This document shows, in pieces, positions 16,327 to 25,763 of a DNA stretch of 44,424 nucleotides (positions within the stretch are counted from its first letter, which is position 1; each line of letters opens with the position of its first letter). The stretch is from Sphingomonas sp. PAMC 26621. Its GTDB lineage: Bacteria > Pseudomonadota > Alphaproteobacteria > Sphingomonadales > Sphingomonadaceae. Both the position numbers and the translations under genes were made by a program. The stretch covers positions 1 to 44,424 of the forward strand of contig NZ_AIDW01000044.1 of the NCBI RefSeq assembly GCF_000251145.1, in the 5' to 3' direction. A model generated the notes under the pieces. The model had not been told where the DNA came from. It made no database searches and was given only the letters and a program-made list of their open reading frames with translations.

Positions 16327-17514
16327 ATGTCTTCCAATCGGCTGATGCGCTGCATGTTGGCATCAAGCGCGTTGCTTGGACTCGTCGCGTGCGGTGCGAA
16401 GCAGCCGCAGCAGGCACCGCAGGGGCCCGCGCCGGTGGGTTATGTCGAGGTGCGGCAGGAGCCGATTACCCTGACGACGGAACTTCCCGGGCGAACATCC
16501 GCGTTCGAGACTTCCGAAGTACGGCCCCAGGTCAATGGGATCGTGCTCCAGCGCCTGTTCGTCGAAGGCGACGTGGTTCACAAGGGACAAGGGCTGTATC
16601 GAATCGATCCGGCACCGTACGAGGCGCAGGTCGCAAGCGCGCGCGCGGCGCTGACGCGCGCACGCTCGAGCATCGCTTCAAGCGCCGCCCTGGCGCGCCG
16701 CTACGGCGAACTGGTCAAGATCAACGCGATCGCGCGGCAGGAATTCGAAAACGCGCAAACCACGGCAGCACAGGCGCAGGCCGATGTGGCGGCGCAGCAG
16801 GCAACGCTGCGGACCGCGCAGATCGACCTAGCGCGCACGACCATCCGGGCGCCGATCACCGGACGGATCGGGCGATCGGTCTATACGACGGGCGCTCTGG
16901 TCTCCGCATCGCAGACCAACCCGCTCGCGACGATCCAGCGGCTCGATCCGATCTATGTCGACATTCAGGAATCCAGCGCCGATCTGCTCAAGCTCCGGCA
17001 GCAGATCCTAAGCGGCCAGCTGACCCGTGACGGGAACGCGCGGGTGAAGCTGAAGCTCGAGGACGGCAGTGAGTACGGCCCGCAGGGCACACTGCGCTTC
17101 GCCGACGTCACGGTCGATCCCTCGACCGGGTCGCAGGTTATCCGCGCGTTGTTCCCCAATGCCAACGGCCTGCTGCTTCCCGGCATGTTCGTCCGGGCCT
17201 CGCTCGTCGAGGGCACGCAGGCCAATGGCATGCTGGTTCCACAACGCGCGGTCAGCCGGGACGAAAAGGGGCTTCCGACCGTCATGGTCATCGGCGCCGG
17301 AAACAAGGTCGAGGTGCGCTCGCTGCAAGCCACCCGCGCGATCGGAACGAATTGGCTAGTCACGAGCGGGCTCAAGCCGGGCGACAAGATCATCGTCGAG
17401 GGTGGCATGATGCTGCGCCCCGGCATGCCTGTTCAGGGCAAGCCATGGAATCCCAACGCTCAACCCGCCGGTGCTCAGCCCCAGCCGGGTAAGGCGCAGG
17501 CACAGGCGAAGTAA
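16327..17514 (+). CDS. RND efflux periplasmic adaptor (AcrA/MexA type lipoprotein)
   Basis: 395 residues from the ATG at 16327; the GTG at 16285 would add 14 residues ahead of a normal lipoprotein signal, so the ATG is preferred. Lipobox LVAC with Cys22. Lipoyl/barrel-sandwich blocks VRPQVNGIVLQRLFVEGDVV and TTIRAPITGRIGR flank an alpha-hairpin (SARAALTRARSSIASSAALA...). The membrane-proximal part ends with a Pro/Gln/Ala-rich tail. It links the inner-membrane pump to the outer-membrane factor. First gene of a three-gene operon; six bases separate it from the pump gene. Confidence 0.95.
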   Translation: MSSNRLMRCMLASSALLGLVACGAKQPQQAPQGPAPVGYVEVRQEPITLTTELPGRTSAFETSEVRPQVNGIVLQRLFVEGDVVHKGQGLYRIDPAPYEAQVASARAALTRARSSIASSAALARRYGELVKINAIARQEFENAQTTAAQAQADVAAQQATLRTAQIDLARTTIRAPITGRIGRSVYTTGALVSASQTNPLATIQRLDPIYVDIQESSADLLKLRQQILSGQLTRDGNARVKLKLEDGSEYGPQGTLRFADVTVDPSTGSQVIRALFPNANGLLLPGMFVRASLVEGTQANGMLVPQRAVSRDEKGLPTVMVIGAGNKVEVRSLQATRAIGTNWLVTSGLKPGDKIIVEGGMMLRPGMPVQGKPWNPNAQPAGAQPQPGKAQAQAK

Positions 17515-17520
17515 CCAGCC

Positions 17521-20500
17521 ATGTCACGCTATTTCATCGATCGCCCGATCTTCGCTTATGTGCTGGGCGTGATGGTCATCATCGCCGGCATCCTGTCGCT
17601 GCGGACCTTGCCGATCGCGCAGTTCCCGGCGATCGCCCCGCCCGCCGTCTCGATCACCGCCAACTATCCGGGCGCGGACGCGCAGACGCTCGAGAACACG
17701 ACGACCCAGATCATCGAGCAGCAGATGAAGGGGATCGATCACCTTCGCTACTTCTCGGCGTCCTCCTCGTCCGCCGGGACGGTGACGATTACGCTCACCT
17801 TCGAGCAGGGGACCGACCCCGACATCGCGCAGGTCCAGGTGCAGAATAAGCTGCAGGCCGCCACGCCGCTGCTGCCGCAGGAAGTCCAGCGCCAGGGCAT
17901 TGTCGTGGCCAAGGCAACGCAGAACTTTCTGCTGTTCGTCGGTCTCTATTCCGAGAACGGCAAGCATGACGCCGCCGATCTCGCGGACATCGTCGCCTCG
18001 AAGATCGCCGATCCGCTGTCGCGCGTCGCCGGTGTCGGCGATACACAGATCTTCGGCTCCCAATATGCGATGCGGATCTGGGTCGATCCGATCAAGCTGA
18101 ACAATTACGCGCTGACGATGAGCGACGTGACCACCGCGGTCACGGCGCAGAACGCGCAGGTCTCCGCCGGGCAGATCGGGGCGCAGCCCGCGCCCAAGGA
18201 ACAGATGCTGAATGCCACGGTCTCCGTGTCATCCCGCCTGACGACGCCTGAGCAATTCGCCAAGATCCGCCTGAAGAGCGGTGCCGATGGGTCGGTCGTG
18301 CGGCTGGGAGACGTGGCCCGCGTCGCGATCGGCGCAGAGAATTACGCCTTCTCCGCGCAGTGGAACGGTAAGGCCGCTTCGGGCATCGGCATCAAGCTCG
18401 CGCCGGGTGCGAACGCGCTTGATACCGTGGTCGCGGTCAAGGCGCGGGTGAACGCGCTCGCCAAGCAGTTCCCGTCTGACGTGAAGGTCGTCTTCCCGTA
18501 CGATACGTCGCCGTTTGTCCGACTGTCGATCGAACAGGTGGTCGAGACGCTGGTCGAGGCGGTGGTGCTCGTCTTCCTCGTGATGTTCCTGTTCCTCCAG
18601 AACTGGCGCGCCACGCTGATCCCGACGATCGCCGTTCCGGTGGTGCTGACCGGGACGTTCGCGGTGCTTGCGGCCTTCGGTTACTCGATCAACACGCTGA
18701 CGCTGTTTGGGATGGTGCTTGCGATCGGCTTGCTGGTCGACGATGCCATCGTCGTGGTCGAGAACGTCGAGCGGCTTATTACCACGGAGCACCTCTCCCC
18801 TAAGGAGGCGGCCCGCAAGTCGATGGACGAAATAACCGGCGCGCTGATCGGCATCGCCGTCGTGCTGTCGGCGGTGTTCCTGCCGATGGCCTTCTTCGGC
18901 GGCTCGACCGGAGTCATCTATCGCCAGTTCTCGATCACGATCGTGTCGGCGATGGTCCTGTCCGTCGCGGTCGCGTTGATCTTGACGCCGGCGCTGTGCG
19001 CCACGATCCTGAAGCCGCATGATCCCGAAAAGGGGCAAGGCAACGGGCCGCTGTCGCGGTTCTTCCGCTGGTTCAACGACCGGTTCGACCGTGGCCGGGC
19101 GCGCTACGAAAGCGGGGTGCGCTCCACGGCAAGCCGCTGGGGCCGGTCGCTCATCGTCTATGCGCTGATCGTCGCCGGGATGGTCTTGCTGTTCGCGCGC
19201 CTGCCGACCGGCTTCCTGCCGGACGAGGACCAGGGGGTGATGATCGCCCTGGTACAGGGACCTCCTGGCGCCACGACTGCACGGACGCAGAAGGGGCTCG
19301 ACCTCGTGCGGGATCACTTCCTGAGCGATGCCGGCGATGCGATCCGGGGTGTCTACACCATCAACGGCTTCAGCTTCGCGGGGCAGGGGCAGAACAGCGG
19401 CATCGCCTTCATTCCGATGAAGGAATGGAAGGACCGTCCCGGCGCCAAGAACAGGGCACAGGCGGTGGTCGGTCGCGCGATGGGTGCCTTCTCGAAATAT
19501 AGCGACGGGCTGATCTTCGCGGTCATTCCGCCCGCCGTGCAGGAACTCGGCAACGCCACTGGGTTCGACCTTCAGCTGGTCGACGAAGGCGGGATTGGCC
19601 ATGACAGGTTACTCGCTGCGCGCAACCAGTTGCTTGGGATGGCGTCGCAGAACAAGTCGCTGGTCGGGGTCCGCCCGAATTCGCTCGACGATGCGCCGCA
19701 GCTCAAGGTCAACGTCGACCAGGACAAGGCGGGCGCGCTCGGGCTCGATTTAGGTTCGGTCAACAGCACGATCGCGACCGCGTGGGGCGGGTCCTATGTC
19801 AACGACTTCATCGATCGGGGGCGCGTCAAACGCGTCTATATCCAGGCGGACTCGCCCTATCGCATGGCGCCCGACGATATCGGCAAGCTTTACGTGCGCG
19901 GCGCCAACGGCACCATGGCACCGTTCTCCGCCTTCTCGGACGTGTCGTGGAACCAGGGGCCGACCCAGTTGACGCGCTACAATGGCCAGCCGTCGATGGA
20001 GATCCTTGGACAGCCGGCGCCCGGTGTTTCGTCAGGTGCGGCGCTGAAGGCGGTCGAGGACATGCAGGCCAAGCTGCCGCCGGGAACGCGGCTGGACTGG
20101 ACCGGGCTTAGTTACGAGGAGCAGCTTTCGGGAGGCCAGGCGCCAGCGCTGTACGCCTTGTCGCTGCTGATCGTCTTCCTGTGCCTCGCAGCTTTGTATG
20201 AAAGCTGGTCGGTGCCGATCTCGGTCATGCTGGTGGTTCCGCTCGGGATCGTCGGCGCGCTGCTCGCCGCCACGTTGACCGGTCTCAACAACGACATCTA
20301 TCTGCAGGTGGGTCTGATCACGACGATCGGCGTCTCGGCGAAGAACGCGATCCTGATCGTCGAGTTCGCCGAGGAAAAGATGCGGCACGGGCTGAGTGCA
20401 TTCGACGCGGCGATCGAAGCGGCGAAGCTGCGGCTTCGTCCGATCCTGATGACCAGTCTGGCCTTCATCTTTGGCGTCTTCCCGCTGGCGATCTCCACCG

Positions 20501-20727
20501 GCGCGGGCGCTGGTGGTCAGAATGCCATCGGTCGCGCGGTGGTGGGCGGAATGTTGTCGGCGACCGTGCTGGCGATCTTCTTTGTTCCGATGTTCTTCGT
20601 CGTGGTCATGCGGCTGTTCAATCGCAATACCGCCGAGCAGACGAGGACGGACGATCGCCGGTCGGATGGCGATCGACACGATGATGGCGGGCAAGGGCAC
20701 GCACCCGCGCCGTCGCAGGGAGTCTGA
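17521..20727 (+). CDS. RND efflux transporter, HAE1 family (AcrB/MexB type)
   Basis: 1068 residues, full length. Starts SRYFIDRPIFAYVLGVM, with porter domains, and proton-relay residues Asp-Asp in LLVDDAIVVVENVER (TM4) and the lysine in VSAKNAILIVEFAEEK (TM10). YANYPGA-type and FGSQYAMRIWVDP blocks are typical of multidrug HAE1 pumps. Substrates are likely hydrophobic drugs, solvents or plant compounds; not resolvable from sequence. C-terminus is a charged, Asp/Arg/His-rich tail. Co-transcribed with adaptor and outer-membrane factor. Confidence 0.97.
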   Translation: MSRYFIDRPIFAYVLGVMVIIAGILSLRTLPIAQFPAIAPPAVSITANYPGADAQTLENTTTQIIEQQMKGIDHLRYFSASSSSAGTVTITLTFEQGTDPDIAQVQVQNKLQAATPLLPQEVQRQGIVVAKATQNFLLFVGLYSENGKHDAADLADIVASKIADPLSRVAGVGDTQIFGSQYAMRIWVDPIKLNNYALTMSDVTTAVTAQNAQVSAGQIGAQPAPKEQMLNATVSVSSRLTTPEQFAKIRLKSGADGSVVRLGDVARVAIGAENYAFSAQWNGKAASGIGIKLAPGANALDTVVAVKARVNALAKQFPSDVKVVFPYDTSPFVRLSIEQVVETLVEAVVLVFLVMFLFLQNWRATLIPTIAVPVVLTGTFAVLAAFGYSINTLTLFGMVLAIGLLVDDAIVVVENVERLITTEHLSPKEAARKSMDEITGALIGIAVVLSAVFLPMAFFGGSTGVIYRQFSITIVSAMVLSVAVALILTPALCATILKPHDPEKGQGNGPLSRFFRWFNDRFDRGRARYESGVRSTASRWGRSLIVYALIVAGMVLLFARLPTGFLPDEDQGVMIALVQGPPGATTARTQKGLDLVRDHFLSDAGDAIRGVYTINGFSFAGQGQNSGIAFIPMKEWKDRPGAKNRAQAVVGRAMGAFSKYSDGLIFAVIPPAVQELGNATGFDLQLVDEGGIGHDRLLAARNQLLGMASQNKSLVGVRPNSLDDAPQLKVNVDQDKAGALGLDLGSVNSTIATAWGGSYVNDFIDRGRVKRVYIQADSPYRMAPDDIGKLYVRGANGTMAPFSAFSDVSWNQGPTQLTRYNGQPSMEILGQPAPGVSSGAALKAVEDMQAKLPPGTRLDWTGLSYEEQLSGGQAPALYALSLLIVFLCLAALYESWSVPISVMLVVPLGIVGALLAATLTGLNNDIYLQVGLITTIGVSAKNAILIVEFAEEKMRHGLSAFDAAIEAAKLRLRPILMTSLAFIFGVFPLAISTGAGAGGQNAIGRAVVGGMLSATVLAIFFVPMFFVVVMRLFNRNTAEQTRTDDRRSDGDRHDDGGQGHAPAPSQGV

Positions 20728-20730
20728 GTG

Positions 20731-22314
20731 ATGTTGAACAGCAAGATCGTCCTTGGCCTGCTGGGCGCGACGGTACTAGCCGGCTGCAATCTCGCGCCGA
20801 AATATGTGCGCCCCTTGGGGGAGGTCCCCGCTGCGCTTCCGACGGGCGGCGTCTATCCGGTTTCGCCGACGGATGCGCCGGACATCACCAAGATCGGCTG
20901 GCGCGACTTCTTCACGGACGACCGGCTGCGCAACACGATCGCGTTGGGATTGGAGAACAATCGCGATTTGCGGATCGCGGCCGGCAACGTCCTCCAGGCG
21001 CGCGCGCAATATCGCATCCAGCGGGCGGATCTCCTCCCGTCGGCGACGCTGTCCGGGTCGGCGACCTATACCAACAATATCCAGGGTGCGAGCGGCGCGC
21101 TCGCCGGGGCCGCAGGGAGCGGAACGGGCACCGGGACGGGTACCGGCACCGGAACGGGCACTGGCACCGGCACCGGGACGAGCACCGGGGGTACCGGCGC
21201 GGGCGCCGGCGTCGGTTCGTCTTCCTCAAACTATCAGTTCTATTCAGTGAATCTCGGCGTCTCGGCTTACGAACTCGATCTGTTCGGACGGTTGCGCAAC
21301 CTCAGCCGCGCCGCGCTCGAACAGTATTTCTCAACCGAAGAAGCGCAGCGGTCGACCCGCATCACGCTTATCGCCGAGATCGCGACGGCGTGGCTGACCT
21401 ACGCGTCGGACCAGGACCAGCTCCGCATCTCGCAGGAGTCGCTCAAATCGTTCGAGCAGTCGCTGGAACTGACCCGCGCGCAGTTCCGCATCGGTGTCGC
21501 GTCCGAGCTCGAGGCGCAACAGGCCGAGACGACCTACCAGACGGCGCGCAACGACATTGCGGTGCTGCGGACTCGTCTGGCGCAGGACAAGAATGCGCTC
21601 GACCTGCTGGTTGGCGCCCCCGTAACCCAGCAGATGCTTCCGCAGGGGTTGGGCAATGGCGAGGTCGCGATCAAGGCCTTGCCCGCCAGCCTCGCGTCCG
21701 ACATTCTCCTGCAACGTCCCGACGTGCTGCAGGCGGAGCATCAGTTGATCGCGCAATATGCCAATATCGGCGCAGCGCGCGCGGCGTTGTTCCCGAGCAT
21801 CTCGCTCACCGGCACCTTGGGGACGATCAGCCCGGCGCTGAGCGGCCTATTCTCGGGGGGCAGCTTTACCTATACCGCGGCACCGGCGATCTCGCTCCCG
21901 TTATTCGACGGGGGACGGTTGCGCGGCAACCTGCAAGTCGCGCGCGCGCAGCAGCAGATCGCGGTGTCGACCTACGAGCGAACGGTGCAGACCGCGTTTC
22001 GCGAAGTTGCGGATGCACTGGCGCAGCGCGGTACGATCGACGAGCAGGTCGCGGCGCAGACCGCCCGCGTCAACGCCGCGAACGCGGCCTTGCGCATATC
22101 GGATGCCCGCTACCGGGCTGGGGTGGAATCGTTCCTGACGACGCTGGATTCCCAGCGGACCGCGTATTCGGCGCAGCAACAGCTCGTAACAACGCGGCTG
22201 AACGAATCAAGTAATCTAGTTGAGCTGTATCGGTCGCTTGGAGGCGGTTTAGATTCAGTGGAGCGCGACGTAGGGCGACGCCGTGGGGGTCCGGCAAGTA
22301 TGCAAGGCTCTTAG
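20731..22314 (+). CDS. Outer-membrane factor lipoprotein, NodT/OprM type
   Basis: 527 residues from the ATG at 20731, next to the pump stop; the GTG directly before it is also possible. Lipobox LAGC with Cys19. Two TolC-type repeats: TDDRLRNTIALGLENNRDLR, SAYELDLFGRLRNLSRAALE, LLQRPDVLQAEHQLIAQYAN, RAALFPSISLTGTLG and a C-terminal FREVADALAQRG helix. Forms the trimeric exit duct for the RND pump. Unusual: a run of ten Gly-Thr pairs plus Gly/Ala/Ser-rich text (residues ~128-165) in what aligns with the first extracellular loop. Confidence 0.94.
   Translation: MLNSKIVLGLLGATVLAGCNLAPKYVRPLGEVPAALPTGGVYPVSPTDAPDITKIGWRDFFTDDRLRNTIALGLENNRDLRIAAGNVLQARAQYRIQRADLLPSATLSGSATYTNNIQGASGALAGAAGSGTGTGTGTGTGTGTGTGTGTSTGGTGAGAGVGSSSSNYQFYSVNLGVSAYELDLFGRLRNLSRAALEQYFSTEEAQRSTRITLIAEIATAWLTYASDQDQLRISQESLKSFEQSLELTRAQFRIGVASELEAQQAETTYQTARNDIAVLRTRLAQDKNALDLLVGAPVTQQMLPQGLGNGEVAIKALPASLASDILLQRPDVLQAEHQLIAQYANIGAARAALFPSISLTGTLGTISPALSGLFSGGSFTYTAAPAISLPLFDGGRLRGNLQVARAQQQIAVSTYERTVQTAFREVADALAQRGTIDEQVAAQTARVNAANAALRISDARYRAGVESFLTTLDSQRTAYSAQQQLVTTRLNESSNLVELYRSLGGGLDSVERDVGRRRGGPASMQGS
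21121..21180 (+). repeat. Hexanucleotide tandem repeat encoding (Gly-Thr)10
   Basis: Ten 6-base units of the form GGNACN, followed by an imperfect AGCACC unit. All third-base variants are in frame, so copy-number change would lengthen or shorten the loop without a frameshift. Confidence 0.9.
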
Positions 22315-22715
22315 TTGGACTGGGTCGGACTTATGCCTTTAGTCGACCCCCGGAAATTCTGGCTTATGCGAGGCCTCTTAGCGCACAGAGCAAAAGCCTT
22401 CTTGACGGCGTCGGCGATCTTGAGGTGGGATCCTTGAAGCTTTATGCTTCCATGTAAGGCTTGAGGGACAGAGTCTTGTGGGGTCATTACGGGTTGCGAG
22501 CGGCCCATTCACTTCCGGGTGTGCGATCGCCGTCAACTGCCGTTCGTTCATCTGGCGGGGCAGGGGGCTGTACAGCCGGCTTTGGTGGAAGCACGAACCC
22601 GCTGCGCGGGAGGGCATGTGCGGCATGGTTGAGATGAAGGAACGAGCGTTGCGCGCCGGTTGAGCGCCGCGGGACGCAGGCAGAGCATCGGGGTTCCACC
22701 AGAAGGAGCCTAACC
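22315..22715. other. Intergenic region and left flank of recombinase/IS91 unit
   Basis: No gene supported. GAAGC-TTTAT-GCTTC at about 22435-22449 can fold into a small hairpin. The left boundary of the mobile unit must lie here; IS91-type elements lack inverted repeats, so no end can be drawn by eye. Confidence 0.4.
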
Positions 22716-23623
22716 ATGCACATCCTCGCACCCGCCGTTGCGGTCAGCCCGCTACGCCAGTGCCTCATCGACGAGATGGAGATGCGACGGTTCTGTCGCG
22801 AGACGCAGCGCAACTACATCCGCGATGTCGGCCGGTTCGCCACATTCCTGGGGCGCTCGCCCGACACCGCAACGGCGGAGGACGTGCGGCGCTTTCAGGT
22901 CAAGCTGTCCGACCAGGGCGTGCCGGTGCCGACCATGAGCAGCATCGTATCGGCGTTGCGGTTCTTTTTTTGCAGACGATCGACCGGCCAGATCTCGCGC
23001 GCAAGCTGGTCCGCATGAAGCGGATCCGCAAGCTGCCTATCGTGCTGAGCCCGGACGAGGTGGCGCGACTGCTCAGCGCGACCAGGTGCCTCAAGCATCA
23101 GGCGGCGCTGTCGGTCGCATACGGCGCGGGCCTGCGCGCGGCGGAGGTCGCAGCGCTCAAGGTGCGCGACGTCGATAGCGAGCGCATGCTGCTCCGGGTC
23201 GAGCGCGGCAAGGGTGGGCAGTATCGCAATGCCATGCTCCCGGCCGGTCTGCTGGCGCTCCTGCGGGAGTGGTGGAAGGTCGGGCGGCAGGAAGGCGTGA
23301 TGCACCCGGACGGATGGTTGTTCCCAGGCCAGCACTATCTCAAGCCGCTGAGCACCCGGCAGCTGCACCGCGTGGTCGTCGAAGCGGGCATTGCGGCCGG
23401 CATCGACAAGCGGATCAGCTCCCATACGCTGCGGCACTGCTTTGCGACCCACCTGCTCGAGGACGGGATCGACGTGCGGATCATCCAGGCGCTGCTTGGT
23501 CACGCAAAGCTGGATACCACCGCTTACTATACCAAGGTCGCGACCCGGACGATGCGCAACGTGACCAGTCCGCTCGACAAGCTGACGATGGTCACCACCG
23601 AGGGAAGAGCAGCCGGCGGCTGA
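22716..23623 (+). pseudogene. Tyrosine recombinase of an IS91-type unit, one-T deletion
   Basis: AAGGAG before the ATG at 22716. SAM-like core-binding domain (FCRETQRNYIRDVGRFATFL) then, after a run of seven T near 22966, the frame fails; an eighth T restores LRFFFLQTIDRPDLARKL. The catalytic domain is intact in the second frame: GAGLRAAEVAAL (Arg), ISSHTLRHCFATHLLEDG (His, Arg), ALLGHAKLDTTAYYTKV (His, Tyr). Total ~302 residues. This recombinase is commonly paired with IS91 transposases; four bases separate it from one here. The homopolymer makes sequence error a real option. Confidence 0.85.
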
Positions 23624-23627
23624 CCCG

Positions 23628-24200
23628 GTGCGCGCCTCGCTCGAGGTCGCAGACATCTTCCGCGCCGCCGGTGATGCATATCGTGCGGGCCATGCCGGGC
23701 ACCTGAGCCTGGACAAGCTCAAGGTCATGTCGGCCATCGAGCACTGTCGCACCGCGGCTCTTGGCGGCCATGTCGACGCCTGTGAGGACTGCGGCCATTG
23801 GCGGGTGTCCTACAACAGCTGTCGGAACCGGCACTGCCCGCGGTGCCAGGGCGCGGCCGCGCGCACTTGGCTCGCCGAGCGCGAGGCCGACCTGCTGCCG
23901 GTCGGCTACTTCCACGTCGTGTTCACGCTGCCGGCCGAGGTCGCTGACATCGCGCTCCAGAACAAGGCTGCGGTGTATGGCCTGCTGTTCCAGGCAGCGT
24001 CGGAGACGATGACGACGATCGCGGCCGACCCGAAGCACCTCGGTGCCCGCATCGGTATCATCGCCGTGCTGCACACCAGGGGCTCGGCGCTGACCCACCA
24101 TCCGCACATCCACATGATCGTGCCGGGCGGCGGGCTGTCGCCGGACGGCACCCGTTGGGTGTCGCCGCGACCGGCGTTCCTGCTGCCGGTCGATTTGTAG
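23628..24200 (+). pseudogene. IS91-family transposase, C-terminal half lost
   Basis: 190 residues from a GTG at 23628, where relatives have about 400. The N-terminal zinc-binding domain is complete (CEDCGHWRVSYNSCRNRHCP with CQG following), and the HUH motif HHPHIHMIVPGGG is present, but the protein stops right after WVSPRPAFLLPV, before the catalytic tyrosine pair. The breakpoint is at about 24190, where sequence composition falls abruptly in G+C. So the element is dead and its right end was replaced by the sugar-utilisation island. Confidence 0.9.
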
Positions 24201-24313
24201 CCAAATAATATCATCCATCCTACTTGACAGTGGGGAATCTTATAGTAGTTCAATGGAATACAACAATTAAAAACAGTTTTACGTTTAATGACCATAGGCG
24301 GTTTGCGCGTTAT
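24201..24313. other. AT-rich junction next to truncated IS91
   Basis: Low-G+C stretch between the transposase break and the end of the ROK regulator. No gene or terminator recognised. Confidence 0.4.
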
Positions 24314-25585
24314 TCAGCGTCCGACTTTAATAAGTATAGCATCGGTTGGCAGTACATGATCGAGAAAAGGAAGTGTCGCCGCGCCGATTGCAGGCGCGTC
24401 CTGCGCCATAACCGCCGACATTATTCGGGCGTGGGACGGCAAGGCGATGGCAGACAATGCTTTTTCCAATTTTGACGCCAGCTTTTCGATTAGAGGGACG
24501 GGCAGCCGTCCACCAATCAGGATTGCGTCTGGATTAAGTACGCAGTTGATACCGATCAGCGGCATGGTTAGCGCGCGGACAGAGTCGATCAACCATTGTT
24601 CTAGGACGGCGTTCACTGCCGCGTCGGAGCCGATTAGCTTCGCGTTGTTAGTGACAGGACATTCGGCAGCTGCGAGGCGGGCGTGCAGCGTTGAAAGCGA
24701 TACAATGTCTTGCACTACCGCGCCCGGCGTGGAAGCTCCCGGATCTGGCATGAGACCGATCTCGCCGCTTCGTGACGTTGCGCCACGATGATAGCTGCGA
24801 TCGATCACTAATCCGCCGCCCAAGCCCGCACTGATAAGCAGATAAAAGAAGCTAGGATTTTCAGTGGCCGTTCCGCACTGGGCCTCGCCTAGCGCGGCGG
24901 CCGCAGCGTCGTTGTCGGTATGGATTGGCCACGGCAGCACCTCGCGCAGTAGAGCAGGCATAGTGACATCGTCCCAGGTCGAGTATTCAGGGGGGCTGCC
25001 GGGCAGGGTGATGCTGCCTAGATCGTCTGGCATCGCAACGCCGACGCCGAGCACCCGTTCGCGGTCGACATTTCCCGCCGCGATGACCTCGTCGACCCTT
25101 TGCTTGACGAATTCGACAACATCGGCCGGCATTGCGAACGCAATCTCTTGCGTGATGCGGCTGCGCACCTCTCCTGCCAGATCAAGTGCTACCAGGGTGA
25201 GATGATCACGATCGACATTGAGGCCGATACCGAAGGCTCCGTCTGGATCGATTTGAAGCTTAAGTGCCGGTTGGCCGCGCCCCCCTTTTGTGCGCCCGCT
25301 CAGCCGTACTAGCCCCTTGTCGATAAGCCGATTCGTGATGTTAGCGATAGTAGGTGCGGTAAGCCCAGTCTCTTGGACGAGCGTGACGCGCGTCGTCTCG
25401 TCGCGCAACCGAATTGCCTGAAGCACCGTCCGCAGATTATAGTCCCCGGCGCGTTCCAGATTTGTGCCTGACAAGCCGTTTGACAAGCGTGAGGACCTGC
25501 TTTGGGCACCAAGCGGATCGCCGATATCCCGCGCCTTTGCGGACAGGTCGGGGAAAGCCTTTGTGCTGTCTTGTGTCATATTCAT
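24314..25585 (-). CDS. ROK-family transcriptional regulator (NagC/Mlc/XylR type)
   Basis: 423 residues from the ATG at 25585 (MNMTQDSTKAF). N-terminal winged helix: TVLQAIRLRDETTRVTLVQE, TGLTAPTIANITNRLIDKGL. The ROK part has DNDAAAAALGEAQCG and LLISAGLGGGLVID. The usual zinc-binding CxCGxxGC(L)E segment is absent (the equivalent text is SGEIGLMPDPGASTP), so it may not coordinate zinc. Divergent from the ROK kinase with 178 bases between them, it probably represses this island in the absence of a sugar ligand. Confidence 0.85.
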   Translation of the reverse strand: MNMTQDSTKAFPDLSAKARDIGDPLGAQSRSSRLSNGLSGTNLERAGDYNLRTVLQAIRLRDETTRVTLVQETGLTAPTIANITNRLIDKGLVRLSGRTKGGRGQPALKLQIDPDGAFGIGLNVDRDHLTLVALDLAGEVRSRITQEIAFAMPADVVEFVKQRVDEVIAAGNVDRERVLGVGVAMPDDLGSITLPGSPPEYSTWDDVTMPALLREVLPWPIHTDNDAAAAALGEAQCGTATENPSFFYLLISAGLGGGLVIDRSYHRGATSRSGEIGLMPDPGASTPGAVVQDIVSLSTLHARLAAAECPVTNNAKLIGSDAAVNAVLEQWLIDSVRALTMPLIGINCVLNPDAILIGGRLPVPLIEKLASKLEKALSAIALPSHARIMSAVMAQDAPAIGAATLPFLDHVLPTDAILIKVGR

Positions 25586-25587
25586 AG

Positions 25588-25611
25588 ATCTCGGTATCTC
25601 GGTATCTCGGC
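25588..25611 (-). repeat. Triple 8-base tandem repeat before the regulator start
   Basis: ATCTCGGT repeated three times (last base differs) directly upstream of the ATG on the coding strand's leader, where a ribosome binding site would be expected; no Shine-Dalgarno is visible. Confidence 0.7.
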
Positions 25612-25763
25612 ATAGTTCATGATGCATACTCACAATATTACAACTGACTTTATTTATCGATTCAGTTCTGCCACTCGATGGACGCGGAAACCGACCGCCG
25701 TGACGAGGGGCCTACAATGATTGCTACAGCAGGACAGACCACGCCAAAGTGTGGACGGTTGCG

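Noticed and set aside
18229..19602. 457-codon minus-strand frame within the RND pump
   Set aside because: Low-complexity Arg/His/Asp/Gln text typical of antisense to high-G+C genes.
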